A stretch of 64,000 nt of DNA, taken from Paraburkholderia youngii (GTDB lineage: Bacteria; Pseudomonadota; Gammaproteobacteria; Burkholderiales; Burkholderiaceae). Below the pieces are notes generated by a model. It made no database searches and had not been told where the DNA came from. It worked only from the letters and a program-made list of their open reading frames with translations. How positions within the stretch are numbered: position 1 is the first letter of the stretch; each line of letters begins with the position of its first letter. A program made the position numbers and the translations under genes. The DNA lies in the NCBI RefSeq assembly GCF_013366925.1, contig NZ_JAALDK010000001.1, positions 5,950,001 to 6,014,000 on the forward strand. The letters run 5' to 3'. Positions 1 to 7,160 of the stretch are shown here, one piece after another.

Positions 1-84
1 AAAGACACGCCAGCGGAGTGACCGGCGTTTGACGCGACCCGCGGTGACACGCGGCGACCTTGGGCGCCGCGCGTCACGCTCCCT

Positions 85-3000
85 TCACGCCGGCTCCAGC
101 TCCGGCACCAAGCCGCCGTGCAGCAGTTCGGAGATCCCTTCCGTCGATAGCGGCTTCGCGAAATAGAAGCCCTGCATCTCGTCGCACGCGCGTTCCCTCA
201 GGAAGTCGAGTTGCGCGGACGTTTCCACGCCCTCGGCGATCACCTGCAGCTTCAGCGAATGCGCGAGCGCGATGATCGCCGACGTGATCGTCTCGTCGTC
301 GCCCGACACGCCGATATCCGATACGAACGAGCGGTCGATCTTCAGGCGGTCCACCGGAAAGCGCTTCAGATAGCTGAGGCTCGAATAGCCGGTGCCGAAG
401 TCGTCGATCGCGAGACCGATGCCGAGCGCGTGCAGCTCGTTGAGCATCAACACCGCTTCTTCCGCATTGCGCATGATCGTGCTTTCGGTCAGCTCGAGTT
501 CGAGATACTTCGGTTCGAGCCCGGTCTCGGCGAGCACCTGCATCACGAGCTTCGCGATGTCGCGCTGCTGGAACACCCGCGCCGACAGATTCACCGACAC
601 GCGCGCCGGCGGCAAGCCCTGATCCTGCCACGCCTTGTTCTGGCGGCACGCCTCGCGCAGCACCCACTCCGACAGCGGCCCGATCAGCCCGCTTTCCTCG
701 GCAAGCGGAATGAACGACGACGGCGGCACGAGGCCGGCCTCCGGATCGCGCCAGCGCACCAGCGCCTCGATGCCGACGATCTGGCCGCTGACGATATCGA
801 CCTGCGGCTGATAGTGCAGCAGGAACTCGTTGTCGCGCAGCGCGCGGCGCAGGCGTCGTTCGAGATTCAGGCGCGCGCCCGCGCTCGCGTTCATCTCCGG
901 CTGATAGAACTGGAACGTGTTGCGGCCCAGGTCCTTCGCGCGGTACATCGCGACGTCGGCCTTCTTCATCAGCGTTTCGGCGTCCTCGCCGTCCTGCGGG
1001 AACAGGCTCGCGCCCATGCTGCAGCCGACGTACAGCTCGGTGCCGTCGAGCCACACCGGCTCGGCGATCGACGCGCGCACGCGCTCCATCCACGTGATCA
1101 GCGATTGCTCGTCGACGGTGTCGGTCATCACGATCACGAACTCGTCGCCGCCGTGGCGCGCAACCGTGTCGCTGGTGCGCGAGCAGCGCGCGAGCCGTTC
1201 GGCGACCACGCTGAGCAGCCGGTCACCGACGCTGTGGCCGAGGCTGTCGTTGACGTTCTTGAAGCCGTCGAGATCGAGGAACACGACTGCCACGCCCGTG
1301 TGATGCCGCTGCGCGACGACGAGCGCATGTTCGAGCCTGTCGCGCAGCAGGTTGCGGTTCGGCAGCCGCGTGAGGCCGTCGTAGTTGGCCTGGTATTCGA
1401 GCTGCTCCTGGTAGCGGATCAGCTCGGTCACGTCGTTGATGACGCCGATATGATGGGTGATCACGCCTTCCGCGTTCGGCACCGGCGCGATGAACAGCTG
1501 ATTCCAGAACAGCGCGCCGTCCTTGCGATAGTTGCGCACCACGGCGCTGACCTCGCGATTCGCCGCGAGCGCCTCGCGAATCAATGCGACGCCCTCCTGG
1601 TCACGGTCGTCGCGCTGCAGCACGCGGCAGTCGTGACCGATCACCTCATCGAGATCGTAGCCGGTGATACGCATGAACGCCGGATTCACGTATTCGATCA
1701 GATTGCCCGACGGCGACGGCGCGGTGATCAGGATCGCGTTGACACTCGCGTCGAGCGCACGGCTTTGCAGACGCAGCGCGAGATCGGCGCGCTTTTGCTC
1801 GGTGATGTCGGTGTACGAGCCGAGCACGCCGATCACCCGGCCGTCGCCGTCGGTGAACGGCAGCTTGCTCGTGACCCTCGTGCGATGCACGCCGTCGATC
1901 ACGAAGTCGACCTCGAAGTTCATCTTCGGCACGCCGGTGCTCGCGACTTCGCGATCGTGCTCGTTCAGCAGGTCGGCGAACGCGCGCCACGGCAAATCGG
2001 TGTCGCTCTTGCCGATCACCTGCTCGGGATACGCGAGCCCCGCGTCGCGCGCGAACGCCATGTTGCAGCCCAGATAGCGCGAGTTCAGATCCTTCCAGAA
2101 AATCCGCTGCGGAATGTTGTCGATCACCGCTTCGAGCATCTGATTCGAGCGCAGCGCTTCGGCTTCGGCGTTGATCTGATCGGTCACGTCGTCCGCCAGC
2201 ACGAACGACGCGTCGCGGCCCATGAAGCTGAGCGCGTGATACGACACGTTGACGCTGATGATCGAGCCGTCGTTGCGCCGATGCCGCCAGATGCCCGCCA
2301 TCGTGTGGCTCTGGCGCAAGTCCGCGCTGCGCGCCAGATGCTTCTCGAGGCGCGCAACTTCGGAATCAGGGTGAATCGCGCGGATCGTCATGCCCAGAAA
2401 CTTGCTTTCCGTGTAGCCGTATTGCTCGATCGCGGCAGCGTTGACGGCGAGAAAGCGCAGCGTATCGCGATCGAAGATGTACATCGGCACTCTGTGATCG
2501 TCGAACAGGCTGCGAAAACGCTCGTCGTTGCGCGCCAGCGCGCGGGCGCTGCGCAGCTTTTCACGCGCGCTGTTCTCGCGCACGCCGAACGTGAGCATCA
2601 GCAGCACGCTGCCGCAGAGCATCGTCACGAGCAGTACGAACATCGCGCGCTGGCTGTCGCTCGCCGATGCCGCGAGCGCGATCTGCAACGAACGGTTTTC
2701 GTCGCTGCGCAAAGAGGCGAGCGCGGCTTCGACACGCTCTAGCGAGGGGGCAAGCTGCGGGTCGGACGGCGCGGAGTCGACGGATGGGTCGAATCGCGCG
2801 TCGTCGTGGGCCGAGATCGGTGCTTCGGTCGATGCCGCGCCCGACGTCGCGCTGGCCGGGCCGGGTAAGTCGCTCGCGTGGTTGCGCAGCGTGTCCTCGA
2901 GATCGTGCTGCAGCGCGTGCCGCGCCGCGCTCAGGCTGGCGAGCGCCGCCGACATGGACGGTTCGCTCGCGAGCTCGTCGCGCAGTGCATCCTCGCGGCT

Positions 3001-3264
3001 CGCGAGCGTGTTCGTCATCGAAGCGGCCGCGTCCGGCGGGACCGGATCGCCCGATTCCTTCAGGCGGTGCACCGCGGCGAGCGCTTTACCAAGCGCGGCG
3101 TGATAGGCATCGAGGTTCTGGCGCACGCTGGTCGAGCGCGCGAGGCGCGCATCGGCGTCTCGCTGCCCGCGAATCTGCGTGTACGCGACGAACGCGTTTG
3201 CACCGACCGCGACGACCACGACCGCAATATTGATCAGCAGTCGCTTCGACAAAAAAGGATTCAT
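85..3264 (-). CDS. Membrane PAS-GGDEF-EAL cyclic di-GMP signalling protein
   Basis: Inner-membrane sensor expected to make and/or degrade cyclic di-GMP. Hydrophobic helices at about residues 8-28 and 207-227 bracket a periplasmic region of about 175 residues, rich in Ala, Ser and Asp, that I do not recognise. Three PAS folds follow (about 248-360, 375-490, 500-617). The GGDEF domain carries an intact GGDEF motif at 705-709 and, five residues upstream, an RxxD product-inhibition site (R696-D699). The EAL domain carries EAL at 833-835 and a DDFGTGYS loop. Both catalytic domains look intact, so net activity cannot be read from the sequence. The 1059-residue length fits the family. It starts at ATG with only a weak ribosome site and stands alone, with 193 bp between it and the next gene upstream on the same strand. 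Confidence 0.93.
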   Translation of the reverse strand: MNPFLSKRLLINIAVVVVAVGANAFVAYTQIRGQRDADARLARSTSVRQNLDAYHAALGKALAAVHRLKESGDPVPPDAAASMTNTLASREDALRDELASEPSMSAALASLSAARHALQHDLEDTLRNHASDLPGPASATSGAASTEAPISAHDDARFDPSVDSAPSDPQLAPSLERVEAALASLRSDENRSLQIALAASASDSQRAMFVLLVTMLCGSVLLMLTFGVRENSAREKLRSARALARNDERFRSLFDDHRVPMYIFDRDTLRFLAVNAAAIEQYGYTESKFLGMTIRAIHPDSEVARLEKHLARSADLRQSHTMAGIWRHRRNDGSIISVNVSYHALSFMGRDASFVLADDVTDQINAEAEALRSNQMLEAVIDNIPQRIFWKDLNSRYLGCNMAFARDAGLAYPEQVIGKSDTDLPWRAFADLLNEHDREVASTGVPKMNFEVDFVIDGVHRTRVTSKLPFTDGDGRVIGVLGSYTDITEQKRADLALRLQSRALDASVNAILITAPSPSGNLIEYVNPAFMRITGYDLDEVIGHDCRVLQRDDRDQEGVALIREALAANREVSAVVRNYRKDGALFWNQLFIAPVPNAEGVITHHIGVINDVTELIRYQEQLEYQANYDGLTRLPNRNLLRDRLEHALVVAQRHHTGVAVVFLDLDGFKNVNDSLGHSVGDRLLSVVAERLARCSRTSDTVARHGGDEFVIVMTDTVDEQSLITWMERVRASIAEPVWLDGTELYVGCSMGASLFPQDGEDAETLMKKADVAMYRAKDLGRNTFQFYQPEMNASAGARLNLERRLRRALRDNEFLLHYQPQVDIVSGQIVGIEALVRWRDPEAGLVPPSSFIPLAEESGLIGPLSEWVLREACRQNKAWQDQGLPPARVSVNLSARVFQQRDIAKLVMQVLAETGLEPKYLELELTESTIMRNAEEAVLMLNELHALGIGLAIDDFGTGYSSLSYLKRFPVDRLKIDRSFVSDIGVSGDDETITSAIIALAHSLKLQVIAEGVETSAQLDFLRERACDEMQGFYFAKPLSTEGISELLHGGLVPELEPA

Positions 3265-3432
3265 GGGTTCCGAACGTCAATCGTTCCGAGGGCGGGAGAG
3301 CGCGCTCGCTACCGGTGCGTCGCGCCGCATCGATGCAAATCTTTTACGCGCCAACCTTTGGATATCGGCAGCGATCGGAAGCGGGTTGAGGGTCGGCGTG
3401 AAAAAAATCTGAGGATTGGGGGGAGTTGCGGA

Positions 3433-3472
3433 GCCGGCCGCGCCTAGCCGGCCGCGCCTAGCCGGCCGCGCC
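3433..3472. repeat. 14-bp tandem repeat, about 2.9 copies, spanning a stop codon
   Basis: The unit GCCGGCCGCGCCTA is present at 3433-3446 and 3447-3460, and as 12 of 14 bases at 3461-3472. The TAG stop of the neighbouring minus-strand gene (3458-3460) lies inside the array, so the last codons of that gene are repeat sequence. The unit is not a multiple of three and is itself GC-palindromic (GCCGGC, GGCCGCGCC). Confidence 0.9.
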
Positions 3473-3934
3473 AAATTCCTTCATCGCCGGGACGAAATCG
3501 TGGTTCGCCTCGGGCTTGCGCGACAGCTTCGCGAGCACGTAACGTTTGAATGGATCGAGCTCCGCCCAGCGCGCGACGCTCGGCGCGGCGAGTCCGGCGA
3601 GCCCCGCCTGATGCGCGACGCCGTCGGGCACGCTGTCGGTTTGTCGCCAGGCCGGCGACTCCTCCGGCGTGAACCACTCCGGTTCGATGTTCACGTGCGT
3701 GCGCAGCATCTCGAACAGCGCGTGGTCGAAATTCGGTTCGATTTGCGTGTCTTCTTCGACCGGGAAACGCGCGAGCAGCTTGCGGTCTTCGAGCGGCAGT
3801 TGCTGCCACTGCGCGAGCGTGATGCGCAGCCCGAACCGGTCGAGATTGAAGCGCACCGACATCGGGATATAAGTGAAATTCTCCGAAGACGCGACTTCGA
3901 AGTCGAACAGAAGCGGTGCTTCGTTGAGTCCCAT
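3458..3934 (-). CDS. Nitrate reductase-associated protein (Nitr_red_assoc family)
   Basis: Small soluble protein of 158 residues with no signal peptide or membrane segment. Its pattern (FDFE near the start, many short acidic stretches, FDHALFEMLRTH in the middle) resembles the conserved 'nitrate reductase-associated' family, found beside nitrate reductase and molybdopterin genes. No biochemical role is established for that family. It has an ATG start with a clear AAGGAG ribosome site. It is divergent from fdhD across 157 bp, which supports a link to molybdenum or formate enzymes. The last residues (FGAAG) and the stop lie in a 14-bp tandem repeat. The family call is from memory of the motif pattern and is moderate. 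Confidence 0.6.
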   Translation of the reverse strand: MGLNEAPLLFDFEVASSENFTYIPMSVRFNLDRFGLRITLAQWQQLPLEDRKLLARFPVEEDTQIEPNFDHALFEMLRTHVNIEPEWFTPEESPAWRQTDSVPDGVAHQAGLAGLAAPSVARWAELDPFKRYVLAKLSRKPEANHDFVPAMKEFGAAG

Positions 3935-3999
3935 GTCAGTGCTCCTTGTCGGTGGCGGACAGCGTACGGGCGTCGCTTGATGTATTTTAGAACCTTATT

Positions 4000-4068
4000 C
4001 GCGCGACGGCGGCCCGCGCGGCGGCGGCCGCGAAGCATACGGCGAGCCGGGCGGGCCGCCGTCGCGCG
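4000..4068 (+). promoter_or_regulatory. Long perfect inverted repeat in the fdhD leader
   Basis: An 18-bp arm at 4000-4017 is perfectly complementary to 4051-4068, with a 33-nt loop that is itself GC-rich. It ends 9 nt before the AGGAG ribosome site of fdhD (4078-4082). In RNA it would form a very stable hairpin just upstream of the translation start. There is no U-tract, so it is not a classical terminator. Function unknown. Confidence 0.7.
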
Positions 4069-4091
4069 GCATGCTACAGGAGTGAAGCAGC

Positions 4092-4976
4092 TTGAACGGA
4101 CAGGAAAACGGACGTGCAACCGAGGCGGCAAACGGCCAGCCCCACGACCTCGACAGCGACGAACAACCCGGCGCGGTGCAACTCGAGGTGCGCCGCCATC
4201 GGGGCACGGCGATCGAAACCGCGACCGATCACGTCGGCCAGGAGTGGCCGGTCGCGCTGGTGTTCAACGGCATCTCGCACGCGGTGATGATGTGCACACC
4301 GCGCGATCTCGAAGCGTTCGCGGTCGGCTTCGCGATTTCCGAGGGGATCGTCGAGCGCGGCAGCGATATTCAGGACATCGAGGTCGAACTGCACGGGCAC
4401 GGCGAACTGCCGCATGCCGAGGTGCAATTGCAGGTCGTGCAGCAGGCGTTCGCCGGTCTGAAGGAAAAGCGCCGCGCGCTCGCCGGGCGCACCGGCTGCG
4501 GCGTATGCGGCATCGAAAGCATTGATCTGCTCGATTTGAAACCGCAGCGTGTAGCAAATACCGGCTTTCTGCAGCGGCTCGCGCCCGATGCGATCGCGCG
4601 CGCCGCGCGCGCGCTGCCCCAGCACCAGGCGCTCACGCGTTTGACGGGCGGCCTGCACGCGGCCGCGTGGTGTGATGCGCAAGGCGCGATCCGTTATGCG
4701 TTCGAAGACGTCGGCCGCCACAACGCGCTCGACAAGCTGATCGGCCAGCTCGTGCTCGAGCGCGCCGATACGCGCGACGGTTTCGTGTTTCTGTCGAGCC
4801 GCGCGAGCTACGAACTGGTGCGCAAGGCTGCGCGCGTCGACGTGCCGATGGTCGCGACGATCTCGGCGCCGTCGTCGCTCGCGATTGCGATTGCGCGCGA
4901 GGCGGGCGTGCGGCTCGTGAGCTTCTGCCGCGAAGGCAGCTACGTCGATTACGACACCTGGCAGCCGCGGGTTTGA
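4092..4976 (+). CDS. fdhD: Formate dehydrogenase accessory sulfurtransferase FdhD
   Basis: FdhD carries sulfur from a cysteine desulfurase to the molybdenum bis-MGD cofactor of formate dehydrogenase, acting in the cytoplasm. The 294-residue protein has the conserved redox pair in RTGCGVCGIESID, the AFAVGFAISEGI segment, and a C-terminal cofactor-binding part with FEDVGRHNALDKLIG and SSRASYELVRKAA. The start chosen is TTG, nine bases after an AGGAG ribosome site. No in-frame ATG precedes it and the next Met is inside the conserved fold. It is divergent from a nitrate-reductase-associated gene. No formate dehydrogenase structural gene is in the window. Confidence 0.92.
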   Translation: MNGQENGRATEAANGQPHDLDSDEQPGAVQLEVRRHRGTAIETATDHVGQEWPVALVFNGISHAVMMCTPRDLEAFAVGFAISEGIVERGSDIQDIEVELHGHGELPHAEVQLQVVQQAFAGLKEKRRALAGRTGCGVCGIESIDLLDLKPQRVANTGFLQRLAPDAIARAARALPQHQALTRLTGGLHAAAWCDAQGAIRYAFEDVGRHNALDKLIGQLVLERADTRDGFVFLSSRASYELVRKAARVDVPMVATISAPSSLAIAIAREAGVRLVSFCREGSYVDYDTWQPRV

Positions 4977-5044
4977 GCGATTGAAGCGGCGCAGCGGCGA
5001 CTCACGGCAAACCCGCCCCGAAGCACGGCTGCGCCGTACGTCCC

Positions 5045-5824
5045 TCAGTCGAACTGCCGGAAATCCGGGTTGCGCTTCTCGAAGAACGCCTTGAAAGCCT
5101 CGCGCGCCTCGGGCGCGAGCAGCATCTTGCCGAAGTGCACGAACTCCTCGGTCATCTGCGTCTGCACTTCCTGTTGGCTCGCGCGTTTCATCAGGCTCTT
5201 CGTCACGCGCAGCGACGACGCCGGCAGCGCCGCCAGCTTCGCAGCCTGCGCCGCCGCGAACGCGTCGACTTCGCCCGCCGGCAGGACGCGATTCACCAGG
5301 CCCAACCGGAGCGCTTCCGCCGCGTCGAACGCCTCGCCGAGCAGCAGTTTTTCCGCCGCCGCCTGATAGCCGGCTACGCGCGGCAGCAGCAAGCTCGACG
5401 CAGCCTCCGGGCACAGCCCGAGTTGCGTGAACGGCAGCGAAAAGCTCGCGGTGTCGGCCGCGTAGACCAGATCGCAATGCAGCAGCAGCGTCGTTCCGAC
5501 GCCAACCGCCGGCCCCGCAACCGCCGCCACGAGCGGCTTCTCCGCCGCGCTGATCGCGCGCAGGAATTGGATCACCGGGGGGTTGCCGCCGACCTGTGGC
5601 GTCTTCATGAAGTCTTCGAGATCGTTGCCCGCGCTGAAAATGCCCGCGCTGCCGCGAATCAGGATCGCGCGCACCGACGCGTCGCCCTGCGCTTCTACGA
5701 GCGTGTCGGCCATCGTCTGATACATCGCGGCCGTGATCGCGTTTTTCCTGCCGGGCCGATTGAAGCTGATGGTCAGCACCGCATCGGCGCGCTCGACCAG
5801 AATATCCGTCGTCATCCCGCTCAT
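5045..5824 (-). CDS. Enoyl-CoA hydratase/isomerase family protein
   Basis: Crotonase-fold enzyme of 259 residues that should hydrate 2-enoyl-CoA esters or isomerise them in beta-oxidation. It has the oxyanion-hole segment FSAGNDLEDF, the glycine-rich GPAVGVGTTLLLHCDLVYA stretch and the LGLCPEAASSLLLPR segment, where the Glu is a likely catalytic acid. Two starts are possible, ATG 5824 and ATG 5815, each with a GGAG about nine bases upstream, because the sequence holds two nested ribosome sites. It is the last gene of the beta-oxidation operon. A terminator-like hairpin separates it from the thiolase, so its dose may differ from that of the upstream genes. Confidence 0.88.
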   Translation of the reverse strand: MSGMTTDILVERADAVLTISFNRPGRKNAITAAMYQTMADTLVEAQGDASVRAILIRGSAGIFSAGNDLEDFMKTPQVGGNPPVIQFLRAISAAEKPLVAAVAGPAVGVGTTLLLHCDLVYAADTASFSLPFTQLGLCPEAASSLLLPRVAGYQAAAEKLLLGEAFDAAEALRLGLVNRVLPAGEVDAFAAAQAAKLAALPASSLRVTKSLMKRASQQEVQTQMTEEFVHFGKMLLAPEAREAFKAFFEKRNPDFRQFD

Positions 5825-5845
5825 CTCCTTGTGCTCCTGCTGAAT

Positions 5846-5884
5846 GTAAAAACGGTTCGCAAGCCGGGCGGCCTGCGAACCGTT
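5846..5884 (-). terminator. Intrinsic terminator-like hairpin between thiolase and enoyl-CoA hydratase
   Basis: AACGGTTCGCA (5851-5861) pairs perfectly with TGCGAACCGTT (5874-5884). On the minus strand the hairpin is followed by TTTTTA, the layout of a Rho-independent terminator. It sits inside the apparent operon, after the thiolase stop (5933) and before the hydratase start. Confidence 0.7.
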
Positions 5885-5932
5885 GCGCGGTCCTCACTGG
5901 ATCACCGAAGGATCCCCGGTGAGATCAGCGGC

Positions 5933-7132
5933 TCACAGACGCTCGATGATGCCCGCCGCGCCCATGCCGGTACCGACGCACATCGTCACCATGCCGTACT
6001 TGTAGTTGCGGCGGCGCAGGCCGTGCACCACGGTCGCCGCACGAATCGCGCCCGTCGCGCCAAGCGGATGGCCCAGTGCGATCGCGCCGCCGAGCGGGTT
6101 GATCTTCGATGCATCGAGGCCGAGGTCCTGGATCACCGCGAGCGACTGCGCGGCAAACGCCTCGTTCAGCTCGATCCAGTCGAGCTCGTCCTGCTTCAGC
6201 CCCGCAGCCTTCAGCGCGGCCGGAATCGCTTCCTTCGGGCCGATGCCCATGATTTCCGGCGGCACGCCGCGCACCGCGAAGCTGACGAAACGCGCGAGCG
6301 GCGTCAGGTTGAACTGCTTGAGGATCTTTTCCGACACGACGATCAACGCGCCCGCGCCGTCCGAGGTCTGCGAACTGTTGCCCGCCGTGACCGAGCCCTT
6401 GTTCGCGAACACCGCGCGCAGCTTCGCCAGGCCTTCCATCGACGTGTCCGCGCGCGGGCCTTCGTCGAGCTTCACCTCGCGCGTTTTCACGTTGATCTCG
6501 CCGGTCGCGAGATCGGGCACGCGGTCGGTGATCGTGTACGCGGCGATTTCGTCGTTGAATTCGCCGGCTTGCTGCGCGGCGATCGCGCGGCGGTGCGATT
6601 CGACCGAGAACGCGTCCTGCGCTTCGCGGCTGATCTTCCAGCGCTCGGCGACTTTCTCGGCGGTCAAGCCCATGCCGTATGCGATGCCAACGTCTTCGTT
6701 GCGATCGAAGATATGCGGCGACAGCGACGGCTTGTTGCCCATCATCGGCACCATGCTCATCGATTCGCAGCCGCCCGCGATCATTGCGTCCGCCTCGCCG
6801 ACCCGGATGCGGTCCGCGGCCATCGCGAGCGCGGTCAGTCCCGACGCGCAGAAGCGGTTCACCGTGACACCGCCGACCGTGTTCGGCAGACCGGCGAGCA
6901 GCGCGCCGATCCGCGCGACGTTCAGGCCCTGCTCCGCTTCCGGAATCGCGCAGCCGACGATCGCGTCTTCGATCACGCCGGTGTCGAGGCCGGGCACCTG
7001 GGCGACGGCCGACTTGATCGCGTGAACCAGCAGTTCATCCGGGCGCGTGTTCCTGAACATGCCGCGCGGCGCCTTGCCGATCGGCGTGCGGCTCGCGGCG
7101 ACGATATATGCGTCTTGCAATTGCTTTGCCAT
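5933..7132 (-). CDS. Acetyl-CoA C-acyltransferase (3-ketoacyl-CoA thiolase, FadA-like)
   Basis: Thiolase of 399 residues that cleaves 3-ketoacyl-CoA with CoA to give acetyl-CoA, the last step of a beta-oxidation turn. It has the nucleophilic Cys in VNRFCASGLTALAMA, the HPLGATGAIRA histidine block and the C-terminal CVGTGMGAAGI cysteine block. The ATG at 7132 is chosen because it has an AAGGAG ribosome site and starts a canonical N-terminus (MAKQLQDAYIVAASRTPIG). The 38 extra in-frame codons upstream are not thiolase-like. It lies 28 bp after the multifunctional dehydrogenase gene and is almost certainly co-transcribed with it. Confidence 0.95.
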   Translation of the reverse strand: MAKQLQDAYIVAASRTPIGKAPRGMFRNTRPDELLVHAIKSAVAQVPGLDTGVIEDAIVGCAIPEAEQGLNVARIGALLAGLPNTVGGVTVNRFCASGLTALAMAADRIRVGEADAMIAGGCESMSMVPMMGNKPSLSPHIFDRNEDVGIAYGMGLTAEKVAERWKISREAQDAFSVESHRRAIAAQQAGEFNDEIAAYTITDRVPDLATGEINVKTREVKLDEGPRADTSMEGLAKLRAVFANKGSVTAGNSSQTSDGAGALIVVSEKILKQFNLTPLARFVSFAVRGVPPEIMGIGPKEAIPAALKAAGLKQDELDWIELNEAFAAQSLAVIQDLGLDASKINPLGGAIALGHPLGATGAIRAATVVHGLRRRNYKYGMVTMCVGTGMGAAGIIERL

Positions 7133-7160
7133 TTGTGAATCTCCTTTGTCGGCAAACCGC

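Noticed and set aside
211..2742. Very long plus-strand open frame antisense to the GGDEF-EAL gene
   Set aside because: Its translation is Arg/His/Ala/Val-rich with no domain, the usual shadow of a GC-rich gene; the opposite strand encodes a full recognisable protein.
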